Origin: Gadus chalcogrammus
Taxonomy: Eukaryota > Chordata > Actinopteri > Gadiformes > Gadidae
Direction: 5' to 3'
Assembly (NCBI RefSeq): GCF_026213295.1
Contig: NC_079428.1
Coordinates: forward strand, 7,058,545-7,122,544
DNA: 64,000 nucleotides
Below, piece after piece: positions 22,917 through 36,932 of this stretch. A model generated the notes under the pieces. The model was given only the letters and a program-made list of their open reading frames with translations. It searched no databases and was not told the DNA's origin. Each line of letters begins with the position of its first letter. Within the stretch, counting starts at the first letter, position 1. The translations under genes were made by a program, and so were the position numbers.

Positions 22917-23033
<117 letters not shown>

Positions 23034-23263
23034 TGGGAGACCCGCTGTTGCAGCAGGTGTCCCACAGCGAGCCATCAAGAATATAAATATTCATCAATAC
23101 CTCCTCTCCCCACCCTATAATGGAGAAATGTAAATAAGTCAACATCGGCCGAATTGCCGACATCTGGTCGATCTAAGCAGAGGTGAAACTCAGAGGAAAC
23201 ATGTTAACAGGTGAGGGAGGGGGGGTGTGATGGGGAAGCCTTTGCTAAAGGAAAGGAGAGAGC

Positions 23264-23372
<109 letters not shown>

Positions 23373-23757
23373 GGAAAAGGTAACTAGACAGGAGAAAGGA
23401 GGAAAGAGAGCGAGAAGAGGGGCAGCGGGGAGGGCTAGACAGAGAGGGGGGAGGACATGCTCTCAGATGATGGGTGGGCGGGTTTGTGGGCTGAGGGGGA
23501 GAGTGAATTCCCCCAAAATCTTGTTCGAGGGGTTATTAACGACTCTAGCCTTGGCCACGATAGAGGAATGTCCTCCATTCGGTTCTTTGTGTTTATAGTT
23601 TTGCGGTGGTAACACACACGTCGTTTTGGCCTCAGAAGCTTGAGGAATACAAACTTGTGAGTGTGTGTGAGACTTCCTCACATTTGAACACATCTAAGGC
23701 AAGAGTGGCAGGTGACAGGTATTGGATCAAAAGAACAAAAACAAAACAAAGCGTGAC

Positions 23758-23784
23758 TGAAGCACGCTATACAAGCGTGCTTCA
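23758..23784. repeat. 11-bp hairpin next to SINE copy 4
   Basis: TGAAGCACGCT pairs with AGCGTGCTTCA around ATACA. Confidence 0.7.
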
Positions 23785-23796
23785 GGGTGCTTTAGG

Positions 23797-24058
23797 GCGA
23801 CTTTAGGCAACAGTAGCTCAGGAGGTAGAGTGGGTTGACTTGTAACCGGAAGGTTGATAGTTCGATCCCCGTCTCCTCCTAGCTGAGTGTGGAGGTGTCC
23901 CTGAGCAAGACGCCTCACCCTGACTGCTGCTGACGAGCTGGCAGTCGCCCTGCGTGGTTGACTCCGCCATCAGTGTGTGAATGTGTGAATGAATGGTTGT
24001 AAGTCGCTTTGGATACTAGCGTCAGCAAAATCCCCAAAATGTAAATGTAAATGTAAAA
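23797..24058 (+). mobile_element. tRNA-derived SINE, copy 4 (tail type A)
   Basis: Best-preserved copy: head with AGTAGCTCAGGAGGTAGAG, an anticodon-loop-like CTTGTAA and GTTCGATCCCCG, the linker CTCCTCCTAGCTGAGTG, the body, then GTCGCTTTGGATACTAGCG and a (TGTAAA)n end. The CTTGTAA loop is what a tRNA-Thr(TGT) ancestor would show, but that origin is tentative. Confidence 0.9.
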
Positions 24059-24136
24059 AAGGGCTCTAGGGGAAAGCACATCAAAGTCAGCGTAAAGGTG
24101 AGCTGGCCTGTTTAAAGCGGGCCGCGGTCGGTGCTG

Positions 24137-24262
24137 CTGCTGGGGTTGTGGTAGTGGTGGTGGAGGTGCTGGTGCTGGCGGTGGGGGTGCTGGTGCTGTT
24201 GTGGTGGTGGTGGTGGTGGTGGTGGTGGCGGTGCTGTTGTCGTGGTGGTGGTGGTTTCGCTG
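24137..24262. repeat. (GGT)n / GGTGCT trinucleotide repeat
   Basis: Imperfect GGT repeats with GCT and GCG variants; open in several frames, not coding. Confidence 0.85.
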
Positions 24263-24774
24263 GTGACCCCAGGGTGCGGTCAGTGATTGATGGTCCTCTC
24301 AGAAGCCTCAGGGCTTTGGGGAGCACTCCGACGACCCCTGCAGAGGTCACTGGACAGCGCCTCCTCGGTGACGGACTACCTAGCAACACAATGACACGCC
24401 GCTACGCTAGCTACCTGGAGGAACCTTCCAGATGCCTGCCCTGACCTTTCTCGCGCTGGATGGTACTTGCATGCTAAGGTGCCTCCAGTTCACGGAGGGA
24501 CCAATACAGACCCGCATCCCCCCCCCAGTTAGTGCACATAAGTATACACTGCACACACATGCATACTCTCAGCTGAAAACAGTATGTTGAGGTGCAATTA
24601 AGGTACATACAGATACAGCCATTTTAGTGCACATGCAAGCACTAAATGATGAAGGAGGATCTTGATGCCTCTGGTATCGTGGTTTACGGGGCTAGGTAAC
24701 TCGAAGAGGGTTAAAGGTTCCACATGATTGTTTATTCAGAGATACAAGGTAAACGGACAAGGAGACCAGAGGGG

Positions 24775-25140
24775 TATTCCATCAAAGTCGCTAACGAAAG
24801 CGGTGCTTAGTTGATTAAGCCCGGTTAGAACTAACGCCACCTTCTGCTTGAGGCTAAAGCCAATCCATCAATGCAGTTCAGCTGCGCCTCGCTTAGGTTA
24901 TTTCAAACCAGGCCACTGTTATCGTGGATTACGCGCGCTCACGGGATATGTAACCAGCCCAGAACCTTGTATGTTGAATCATGGATCAAATGTCCGAAAA
25001 GGACCGAGCGGGATCATTTCCAGCGGCAAACAGAAGCTGCTTGCCGAAGAAAGATCTTCAGTGTATCCAGCTATGGGCGGAATGGTAAAGAAGCCACGCC
25101 GAAAGGGTCTGATTTATCTCAGACCCATAAAACCTTAAGA
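24775..25140 (+). mobile_element. Degraded PIF/Harbinger-like fragment
   Basis: Begins GAGGGGTATTCCATCAAAG, a start I associate with fish Harbinger-type elements. It then carries an ATG at 24980 with MDQMSEKDRAGSFPAA, resembling a Myb/SANT-like accessory protein, and a frameshift shortly after. No transposase domain is visible. The family call rests on recalled similarity. Confidence 0.3.
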
Positions 25141-25505
25141 ATTGGTGTTGCCTTGACCACTTTATGTGTAGAGGAAGAAACTAGTCAGACCTGGTGTGTG
25201 GTCCACTGAGGTATAAGCTGTGTAGCTTCAATATCGCGTGGTCTAATGAGGTAATAGAGGAAATTAATTCACATAAGTAGACCCTGAAACGTCCGGTTGA
25301 AATCTGTGCGTAAAGTCAGCATTACTGAGCACATACATAGAATTACAGTCTGTGTAGTGCACATAAGTGCACACGCATGACGCGCTCACACACCGAAGTG
25401 TTTTAAACCCTTCATTGTCAGACAAGGGTAATAAGGCGGATACACACAACCAATCACAAGAAATGATCACGCCCATGTCACGCCAATCTCAGCCAATCGC
25501 CTCAG
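25141..25505. other. No gene recognised
   Basis: Unique DNA; no supported feature. Confidence 0.5.
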
Positions 25506-25507
25506 TC

Positions 25508-25766
25508 AAATAGACTACATTTATATAGCGCTTCTCTAACCATTGGCCACCCAAAGCGCTGTACAATATTGCCTTACATTCACGCACACATTCACACACC
25601 GACGGCAGAGTCAGCCATGCAAGGCGACAGCCAGCTCATCAGGAGCAGTTAGGGTTAGGTGCCTTGCTCAAGGACACCTCGACACTAATCTAGGAGGAGC
25701 CGTGGATCGAACCAGCCTTTAGGTCACCAGCCAACCCGCTCTACCTCCTGAGCTACTGCCGCCCCG
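25508..25766 (-). mobile_element. tRNA-derived SINE, copy 5 (tail type B)
   Basis: In minus orientation: head with GTAGCTCAGGAGGTAGAGC, the linker, the body, then GTGGCCAATGGTTAGAGAAG and CGCTATATAAATGTAGTC. The tail is of the same type as copies 3 and 9. Confidence 0.9.
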
Positions 25767-25896
25767 TCAACACTTCTGGGTCTGGCCTTGGACAGATGTC
25801 TTAACTCCTTAAGACATCATTAATCACTAATGCAAACCCTTGAGGTTTTTGCTCTCACCTGGTTCGCTCAAGTGCAGTGAGAGAAGTTTGGGTGAG

Positions 25897-25948
25897 CACA
25901 CACACACACACACACACGCGCATGCACGCACGCACGCACGCACACACA
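25897..25948. repeat. (AC)n compound repeat
   Basis: AC run then GCACGCAC units. Confidence 0.9.
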
Positions 25949-26027
25949 GGTTAGGAAGCCGTTTGTCCTGCACGTGTGACGGGTGTCCCCAAGGTCAGAC
26001 TGGCTTATGACAGCAGATAACTTCATA

Positions 26028-26030
<3 letters not shown>

Positions 26031-26125
<95 letters not shown>

Positions 26126-26168
26126 GTGTATGTGTGTGTGCGTGTGTGTGTGCGCATGTGTGTGTGTG
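26031..26168. repeat. (GT)n compound microsatellite
   Basis: About 45 pure GT repeats then GT with C and A interruptions. Confidence 0.95.
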
Positions 26169-26226
26169 AACCAACACCCATCTGGTGGCAGCATCGAAAA
26201 CACTGGTGGGATAAGGGTGGGTGGGT

Positions 26227-26248
26227 GGGGGGGGGGGGGGGGGGGGGG
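26227..26248. repeat. G homopolymer, 22 bases
   Basis: Uninterrupted G run after a GGGT-rich lead-in. Confidence 0.95.
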
Positions 26249-26442
26249 ATAAAAAATAACAACAATGACAGTGTGAAACAAAAAGCAGCAGAGAAAAGCC
26301 GAAGGCAGAGTGGAAGCAGCAAGCAAGAGGAGTGAGAGGTAAACACACGCATACACACTCAAATACACAAGAGTATGGCATTATGAGTGTATTGAGGGAA
26401 TATTGAATGAAGGTATACAATGCAGGGTTCAGAAACTGAAAA

Positions 26443-26461
26443 ACACACTCACAACACACAC

Positions 26462-26528
<67 letters not shown>
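26443..26528. repeat. (AC)n microsatellite
   Basis: About 40 repeats with one GC interruption. Confidence 0.95.
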
Positions 26529-26530
<2 letters not shown>

Positions 26531-26624
26531 ATTCCCATCAAAGCTGAAGTCAACTGGGGACACAATGTACACCTTAGGGGCCCTATTTCAATGGTCGGAA
26601 ACTGAAGTATGTGTGCACACATGT

Positions 26625-26805
26625 GTGCACACATTCACACACCGACGGCGGTGTCAGCCATGTCGGGCGACAGCCAGCTCGTCAGGAGCAGTCAGGGTGA
26701 CGCGTCTTGCTCAGGGACACCTCGACACTCAGCGAGGAGGAGACGGGGTATCGAACTAGCAACCTTCCGGTTACCAGCAAACACGCTCTGCCTTCTGAGG
26801 CTGTA
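26625..26805 (-). mobile_element. tRNA-derived SINE, copy 6 (tail lost)
   Basis: Head and body are recognisable in minus orientation (ACCGGAAGGTTGCTAGTTCG, GAGGTGTCCCTGAGCAAGAC). It ends at the GTGTGTGAATGTGTGCAC junction with no tail. Confidence 0.85.
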
Positions 26806-27350
26806 ACTCTGGCTCCCTCCCTCCCTCACTCCCCCCAGGCGGTATTGGCATTGAATGAGTCTGCAAGCCTCTGACAGACGGCCCGATGTATTGACAGGTG
26901 GCTTGATTGATGTGGTAAATTGGCCCCTCATTAAAAAACACAGCCGACACACCCTTGAGGTTGAGGAAAATATAAGTCAATATGAGTCAAAACTTCCCCA
27001 CAGGAGTAGTAAACTAAATAAGATATGTGCTGTACAAAAAGTTACAAACAGTATACAATAGTGTTTACAGAGTATGCGTGTATTGCAAGGCCTAATATAT
27101 GATGTAGAATGTATAATATATTATGTGTACAGAGTATGAATGTGTTTCTTGGCTTCATTCTCTTAAAACGAGATACAGCCCAAAAAGCTACAACTACAGC
27201 ACACCCATAGTGGGAGAGACCAACGACAGACTCACCAGTCCATCTGTCAACGCTGCTTTTACGGTTTGGCTGTCCTGTTTTGTGAGCATATCTGAGAGGA
27301 GGAGTCCAACTCCCCAACCTTCCTGATTCAAAGAGACCGCGTTTCAGAGA
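26806..27350. other. No gene recognised
   Basis: Unique DNA. 26840-26960 is repeat-free with homeobox-site-like TAAATTG/CATTAAA words, a weak hint of a regulatory element. Confidence 0.3.
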
Positions 27351-27352
27351 GG

Positions 27353-27592
27353 GGGCGACAGTAGCTCAGGGGGTACAGCAGGTCGACTGGTACCTGGAAG
27401 GTTGCTATTGGATCCCCGGCTCCTCCTAGCTGAGTGTCGAGGTGTCACTGAGAAACGCCTCACCCTGACTGCTCCTGAAGAGCGGGCTGTCGCCCTGCGT
27501 GGTTGACTCCGCCGTCGGTGTGTGTATGTGTGAATGAATGGTTGTGAGTCGCCGTGGATAAAAGCAAAATCCCATAAATGTAATGTAAAGAA
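27353..27592 (+). mobile_element. tRNA-derived SINE, copy 7 (tail type A)
   Basis: Head GGCGACAGTAGCTCAGGGGG, linker CTCCTCCTAGCTGAGTG, body, then GAGTCGCCGTGGATAAAAGC and CCCATAAATGTAATG, the LINE-like tail. Confidence 0.9.
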
Positions 27593-27766
27593 GATCCTAC
27601 CGCTCTGCAGCGGCGCTTTGAGCCGGGCCAACCGTATTGACAGGATAAAACATCCCCCCCGCCCTCTGCAGGTGCCCCCCAACCCACCTCTCCCCGTTTG
27701 CTTGTTACACTCACAAACCGCATGCAGGCTGAGATGACTCATCCCCCCGGAGGAGGGGGGAGATGC

Positions 27767-27847
27767 ATACACACACACACACACACACGCACACACACAC
27801 AAACACACACACACACACACACTCAGCCACACACACACACACACACG

Positions 27848-27884
<37 letters not shown>

Positions 27885-27887
27885 AGC

Positions 27888-27916
<29 letters not shown>
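27767..27916. repeat. (AC)n array with 60-bp higher-order repeat
   Basis: Within the AC array the interruption ACTCAGCCACAC occurs twice, 60 bp apart, each followed by AC repeats and GCAT. This indicates a block duplication inside the microsatellite. Confidence 0.85.
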
Positions 27917-27919
<3 letters not shown>

Positions 27920-29632
27920 TCACGCATCACGCATGCCACCACCTTCCTCCTCCTCAATACAACCTTTCTCCGATGCATTAATGTATATATTATTTCTATA
28001 ATTCTTCTTCGTCTTCGTTTCCTTGAGTCCTATTACGGTCATTCACTTCCTGCCCGGCACGCGTCATCTCACCTCTGAGCCCTGAGGTACCAAACTCGAT
28101 GGAGGAGTATGCAGCCATGACAACGAAGCACAACATATAGACATATATACATAGAACTATACATACACACACACACACACACAGATAATATTGCAGCTCC
28201 AATATTATTTTCCAATCGACGCCCGATGAACTGAGGTATAAAAACAATTAACAATTTCTTCATTCTTAACTTTTAAAATGAAAAAGATTAAAGTTGAAAT
28301 GTCTTTTATTTTTCCTCCGGAGAAAATAATAACTACGATAAAAATAGCCCTGATGTTCCATGCTTCTTCCCAAAGAACGGATAGTGAAAAAATGTTTTTC
28401 ACTACTCAGCTCGGGGGCTGCGATTGGACGGTTTGATTGGTGCCCATCTGCCACTCAGTGGACTCTGGCCAGAGAACTGCTCCCTATTGGATGAGGAATA
28501 ACCACCCTAAAACAATCCCATGACAACAGTTAGGCCTAAAAGGAGGATTTACCTTATGAAAACTCCCATTTTGAGTGGATGGTGGAGAGATAAAAACAAC
28601 AGTGGTCATACATTCTGGGGGAAATTAATATCTGTTTATAAGCAAATAAACAAAGGAATGCTTAGTAAGGCGTTTGTGCAGGTTTCAACGATTCTCAGTG
28701 GAGTAAAAAGCCATAAATTGGTATCGACCTCTATACCATAGTTTGGTTCATAATATGTAGCCTAACCAGGGTAATGAAATAACTCATTTTTTGAAGTTCA
28801 AAGAAATTGCTTCATTGGTTTGGAAATAACGGTAAAATAGATAAAGAAAGCTGGGTACGAATCGATAATGCAACTTTAATTTTAGCTACATTTCCTCTTC
28901 CTTTCCATTTAAAGGCTGTACAATTGCCAACTGCAAACAAACACACTCTCCATGAATACATAGTACCATGTCTTTAAATACCATTGCATGAATATACACA
29001 CCATGTTCTGTCTGTTCAGAAGTGAATTTCTATTCAACGTGAATGAACGCAGTAGGCTATTGATGCACAGCACCATCAGCCTCAATCAATGCACCCTCTT
29101 TAGCAACTTTGTTTTGAACTGATTTGGGCTTTTTCACACTTGACATGACAGTGATATGGATGAGGAAGTCTGTCGACTTCTGTCGCTCTATGAAAATGTA
29201 GGATTTTGGAGTTTTGCTACTTGAAGGGCTTAGGTTGTCATTCACAGCAGGATGAGTGACACTGAGAATGATCAGAGAAACACTTTGCTACTTTCAAAAA
29301 TAACAAATATGCCAGGCTTTCTTGCGAGACTTGACCTCAGTGCCAATCCATCAATCACCCGGTGACTTGACAATGTCACATGTGAGAATATATATCTGTC
29401 TTTATTCTGATGAACTCAAAATGTGGATCCCCTCCTTAGTAAACAGTGTGCAGGCCCAGGCCTCGGCGGTATGATCGGACGCGACAGGGAAGCAAAGCGT
29501 GCACAACCGACATTGCCTCCTCCAACTACAAACCACAGCGACATTTATGCAAGTGAATGCAATATTAAAGTGGAAGTAAGAGGGACTGCAGTGGGTAAAG
29601 TTACTGATCCTACATGTTAATGTGGCTGTCAT
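27917..29632. other. No gene recognised
   Basis: About 1.7 kb of mostly single-copy-looking DNA with one short AC stretch near 28165. No supportable exon. Confidence 0.5.
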
Positions 29633-29739
<107 letters not shown>

Positions 29740-30218
29740 TGTGTGCATACCAGAACTTCTGTAAACCCTGCGTGGGTACATATCTGAACATTTGTGTGTG
29801 TGTGTTTGTTTGTTCATGTGTGTGGGTATGTGTGTCCAAGCACGTGCTTCTGTTGGGGAGAATTTTTGTTTGTTTCTTTCATAGAATCTTGTGTGTGTTT
29901 CACTAGGCGTACGTGTCTGTGTGCACTTTGGTAAGCCAAGCATGTGCCAGACCTATGAACACACACATGCACACACATCCTACACACACCTCTTCTCCAC
30001 TCCCAGCCTTCCCTCTGCGTCTCCCTTGTTCCTGCTTTAATAACACACACATCGACCTGGATGTTCCGATAGAAAGTAATATTTGATTCAGAGAGCATTA
30101 CTCCTCTCCACATGTCCCTGATGCCTCTGTTCCTCAACCCCTCTCTCTTCTCGTCCGTTTCCATTATCTCGTCCCAGCGTATGACCCCCCTCGCCCAGCC
30201 GAACCGAAAAGACTGTTG

Positions 30219-30272
30219 TGTGCGTGCGTGTGTGCGCGTGCGTGTGCGTGTGCGTGTGTGTGTGTGTGTGCA
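30219..30272. repeat. (GT/GC) alternating repeat
   Basis: Alternating purine-pyrimidine tract of GT with GC interruptions. Confidence 0.9.
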
Positions 30273-30876
30273 GTTGTGCGTGTAAAAAACGGATTGCCGC
30301 ACCTTTGTATCTTTTCATTCCTAAAATGGCAGATAGTTTTCGTACGGAAAAGCTCCTGAATAGAAGTACCGTGAATCAATTTGCGCATGTGCGTCTGTGT
30401 ACACACACATTTACAGACCCATGCAAACACACACACTCCCATTAGCTTGAAGTCACTTAACAAAATAAAAAGTCACACACATGTATTCATACATTTACAG
30501 ACACACACAATACAACACTCGTCGTCACAAGACAATGAAAATCTCCCACACATGCACACAATCACCGACCCGCCACACACAGACACAGCCATTAGCTCTA
30601 TGTCACTCAACAAATGAAAGCCTGGGTCCTTCTGCATGGATTGGGGTCGTTGTCATTGTGCATCCCATTAGGTGATCCATTTCACTGCTTAATGTGCCTT
30701 AGTCAAATTCCTTGGGTTTTGCTTATCTGTGTGTGAATGCTTTGGGAGGGGGGTGATAGGTTGGGGGACTTCTTTGTGTACAAGTGGGTCACGGGGTACA
30801 TTTCCAGTCTCGTCAATCAGCATGTGCGTATCTGTGACTGTGTGTGTGTGGCTATGAATTCACAGTACAGTACAGT

Positions 30877-32808
<1,932 letters not shown>

Positions 32809-32810
32809 AA

Positions 32811-33090
32811 GGGGTTTCTAGGTTAAGGGGTTCCTAGGTAAGGGGTTCCTAGTTAAGGGGTTCCTACCTAAGGGGTTCCTAGGTAAGGGGTTCCTAGTTA
32901 AGGGGTTCCCAGGTAAGGGGTTCCTAGGTAAGGGGTTCGTAGGTAAGGGGTTCCTAGGTAAGGGGTTCCCAGGTAAGGGGTTCCTACCTCAGGGGTTCCT
33001 AGGTAAGGGGTTCCTACCTAAGGGGTTCCCAGGTAAGGGGTTCCTACCTAAGGGGTTCCTACCTAAGGGGTTCCTAGGTAAGGGTTCCTA
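32811..33090. repeat. 15-bp minisatellite, about 18 copies
   Basis: Unit AGGGGTTCCTAGGTA with three main variants at the second half (CCTAGGTA, CCTACCTA, CCCAGGTA) interspersed along the array. A G4 block recurs every 15 bp. CAGCGAGACCAG occurs on both sides, at 32797-32808 and about 33177. Confidence 0.97.
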
Positions 33091-33514
33091 CGTGAGCAGG
33101 GGAGTTTCCCTGCACGCTACTCTGTCCGTATATCTTTCTCAGTCTGAAGAAGACGACGACATTGGGAGTCAATCTGCAGCGAGACCAGGAGACATGCGTG
33201 TCTTCATTGTGGATTCCGGCCGTGACGCATCAATAGAATTACGACAGCGTGATCAAATCATTCACAAAAAATAAAGCGGAAGAGAAAAAAAACCTGGAGA
33301 AGCGTGTGGCCACGTCCCTCGGCTCTCACCACGGCTCGTTATGTAGGTCGTGTACCTGGGAGAGGAAACGACTTCTAAGTCAATTTCATTTCAGAGATTC
33401 AGAGGCCATGACCAATTCCCTCGTTGGCCTCAGATTCCCTGTAATTACACCCCTGTTTAATTAGTCTGGGAAGAGGAGGGGAGGGGGAGAGCCCGCTTTG
33501 AACGGCTCTCACTC

Positions 33515-33516
<2 letters not shown>
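33091..33516. other. No gene recognised
   Basis: Unique DNA between minisatellite and AG array; a 60-codon plus frame here is not convincing. Confidence 0.4.

Positions 33517-33582
<66 letters not shown>
33517..33582. repeat. (AG)n microsatellite
   Basis: About 32 repeats. Confidence 0.95.
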
Positions 33583-33585
<3 letters not shown>

Positions 33586-34763
33586 AAATGAGTGGGACAA
33601 ATGCAGCGATAAAGCATGAGTAAGGGAAATATACCACAGGGATAAACTACAGTGAGAGAAAGCAGAAACCAGAAAGAGACTTGGAAGAAAGATTGAGTAA
33701 AAAGAAAACACCGAGCGAGATAGAAAAATTGAGGAAAGAATAAAAGCAACGGCGAGGAAGAGAAACACCAAGAAAGCGGAAGGAAAGAAAACAGAAATAA
33801 GTCCAAAATCCAGACCTCAACTTTTCATAGCTCCGCCAGTGACCCGAAGACAACCGGGACAGGATGCAGAATGTCACCGACCCCGCCCGCCGCTGACTCA
33901 CTCCCTCCCTCCTCCTCTTCAGCCTCCTTCTCCTTCAACTCTGTCACTCCTTGCACCGGTCGTCTGTGAGGCCTGAGAGGTTTCTCCACCTTCAATAAAG
34001 CACACAGGGTCCCTCTGTGCCCACTGCTGGGGAAGGACCAGCGATGGATTAAGGAGGAGAGGGAAGACCTCAGTGCTGTGTCAGCATCCTCCCCCCCCCC
34101 CCCAGAGGATAATGAGCCTAAACAAAAAGGGAGGGATAATTCAGCAGCTAAGGAGAGCTAATGGGGGGGGGGGGGGGGAGGTGGGAGGGGGGGTAGGCGA
34201 CGGGTAAGAGATGGCCGTGTGTGTGGAGGTGAACTGTATCGAGGGGATGGGGACAGCTTGTGAAGAGGTTTAATGATCGTCTAAACCATCTTAATGAGTT
34301 TAGTTTTTTTTCTAAACAGAGTTCTGCTGTTACACTCGACTGTGGTGTGTAAGTCAACCCGGCTGCTATCAGGGATGTATATCGTTATATTGTGTATATC
34401 ATGTTTACACAATCTATTTGTTTGCATCATTTTTTGTACCAAAAATCTATACCATCATGAACCAAACACCCATAAACTATGGGAATGTGTTGTTGCTAGC
34501 AGCAGTGTTTATGTTAATTAGTTACTAGTAGGCCTAAGTGTCAACAAAATTCTGAATTTGTATTATACTCTGGTTCACATTGTTATTGTAGTTTTGCAGG
34601 TTTTATTTCATTGTATTAAGTTGACAGTATCCAAAGCAAGTAGCAGCACTGTAGAGCGAACATTTCATTTGGAGTAGAACCGACTCCCGTTCAGTCCATT
34701 CACACACCACAGGAGTTTACCAGCTGGAAGGAACACAAAGAGTAGGAATGACAGCGTCAAGAT
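33583..34763. other. No gene recognised
   Basis: Purine-rich to about 33800, then unique DNA with C and G homopolymers near 34093 and 34165. Confidence 0.5.
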
Positions 34764-34764
34764 G

Positions 34765-35206
34765 GGGTAGTAACACACTGGAGTACTAACACACCGGGGT
34801 AGTAAGTAACACACTGGGGTAATGAAACACTGGGGTGGTATGACACTGGGGTAGTAACACATTGGAGTACTAATACGCTCGGGTATTAAGTAACACACTG
34901 GGGGTAGTAACGCTCTGGGGTAGTACAAACTGGGGGTAGTAACACTCTGGGGTAGTAAGTAACACACTGGGGTATTAATATACTGGGGCAGTAACACACT
35001 GAGGTAGTACCACACTGAGGTAGTACCACACTGAGGTAGTACCACACTGAGGTAGTACCACACTGAGGTAGTACCACACTGAGGTAGTACCACACCGAGG
35101 TAGTACCACACCGAGGTAGTACCACACCGAGGTAGTACCACACCGAGGTAGTACCACACTGAGGTAGTACCACACCGAGGTAGTACCACACTGAGGTAGT
35201 ACCACA
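34765..35206. repeat. 16-bp minisatellite, GAGGTAGTACCACACT
   Basis: The right half (about 34985-35206) is regular with T/C variation (CACACT or CACACC); the left half is diverged (GGGGTAGTAACACACT and relatives). Because 16 is not a multiple of 3 and the unit has no stop on the minus strand, all three minus frames stay open with a 16-residue period. They are not genes. Confidence 0.95.
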
Positions 35207-36700
35207 GAGTGACTTGTGGCGTAGCACAGGAGAGTCACGATGACTAAATGTGACGCACAACAAGACATCAGAGCTCAGCACCACATGCTGATTTGCAACC
35301 TGGTTAGGGAGCTGTACGAATGAAGTCCATTTACCATTCAGCACCAACCAAGGGGCTGTCACAGAGAACCCATATGGGGATGCCAGTTCCCTCCGCAGAC
35401 CTGTAGCTACAGTCACGTCTTCAAACACAGCAACGTGTTAGTGGGTTGGTATCAGCCATACAGTGCATACATTAAGTTAGGTTTCAAACGCACAATCACA
35501 ATACTTTTTGGATAAATGAACGCAACATGTCATGTAGAGTATATAGGAAGCCTGCCACGCACACACAGTACACTTTATATTATGTATCTCAAGTCGCTTA
35601 TCCAACTCAGACAACCACTTGCCACACACACCTTCACACATACTGTGGTGTGATGCTATTAGTGTCATAGACTTGGCTTAACCGTCTCTCTGACACGGAA
35701 ATCCACATCAACCGCTGACCAGACAGAGCTCCACACACTGACACACATACACCATAGTGTTGTTTTTTTTACAACCATATGGCTTGTAAAAAAGATTTTA
35801 AAAAAAATCCTAGAAGCGGGAATATACATCAACCGTTGGCAAGACCGAGCTTCACATACCCACACAACCCTTCTCGAGGAGTATTGAGAGGATCAGATAA
35901 TAATGGAATGCGGGGGATTGATGAATGGGTTGCATTCTTTAATGTATTCATGTATTGGCAATGTTCGTTTTTTCAGATTGTTTCCCTGTTCAATAACTCA
36001 AACTAGGCTGTCAATCTGTCAGAGAAAGTTGGTATCGAAAACCGTACCACACTGCAATTAAACATTGGCTTGTAGACATATAACAGATTAGAATATAATT
36101 ATAGGTCTGTGGATGTAGTTCAGCCCTATGGAAGTAATGAGAGGACTTTGTGGGAGGAGCATCAATCAATAGGCTGCTACCTCGGCCATGTCCTTAAACA
36201 TATACAGTGACTATGGTGACCATACCGATGGTGAATGGTTGACACATTCGCTGGTAAGAGCTGTCAAAAAAACGACCTTGGATCAATTCAAATGAATGTT
36301 GTTTTTTGGCAAAACCAAAAAACAAAAACACTTGCACCATACGCAACATAGGCCTAACAGGCCACCGTATTGTAGGAGAGGAAGGGGCTGAGGGGTCATG
36401 CAGTGGGGTCAAATCTGAAACCCCAACGCTAGTTGCTAGTACATTTTTAAACCTTTAAATGTAAACATAAATAATATAAAATAAAATATAAAAATGAAAA
36501 TGAACACCACCAAAGGCGAAAGCCCTGTTCACACCAAAGCCAAGCGACTTTTCGACTCACGTTACCCACTAATATTCGCCCTTCTCTAGAGGGGCTCAGC
36601 TCTTGTGAAAGAAAAATAGTTTATTTCCGCCATACTTGTTTTTCAATCAGGACTTTTCAAATTCACGCAGAAGTTCAAATAGTTCACGTTGAGTTGCAGG
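35207..36700. other. No gene recognised
   Basis: Unique DNA; no supported feature. Confidence 0.5.
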
Positions 36701-36703
36701 AGA

Positions 36704-36932
36704 CTGTGGCAACAGTAGAAGGTAGAGCGGGTTGACAGGTAACCAAAAGGTTGCTAGTTCAATCCCCGGAGTGTCGAGGTGTGCCTAAGTGAGACGCCTC
36801 ACCCTGACTGCTCCTGACTAGCTGGCTGTCGCCCTGTGTGGTTGACTTCACCGTCGGTGTGCGAATGTGCAAATTAATGGTTGTTAGTCGCTGTTGATAA
36901 AAGCGTCTGCAAAACCCTAAATGTAAATGCAT
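36704..36932 (+). mobile_element. tRNA-derived SINE, copy 8 (tail type A, linker-less)
   Basis: Head slightly deleted (CAACAGTAGAAGGTAGAGCG), B box TTCAATCCCCGGAGTG running directly into the body without the CTCCTCCTAGC linker. The tail is GATAAAAGCGTCTGCAAAAC then CCTAAATGTAAATG, the closest match to the LINE 3' end. Confidence 0.9.

Noticed and set aside
24148..24444. Poly-Trp/Val or poly-His frames near 24.2 kb
   Set aside because: Translations of the imperfect GGT trinucleotide repeat.
34665..35428. 174- and 180-codon frames with VWYYL...GTTS repeats
   Set aside because: They are direct translations of the 16-bp minisatellite, which is open in all three minus frames; no start context, domain or splice support.
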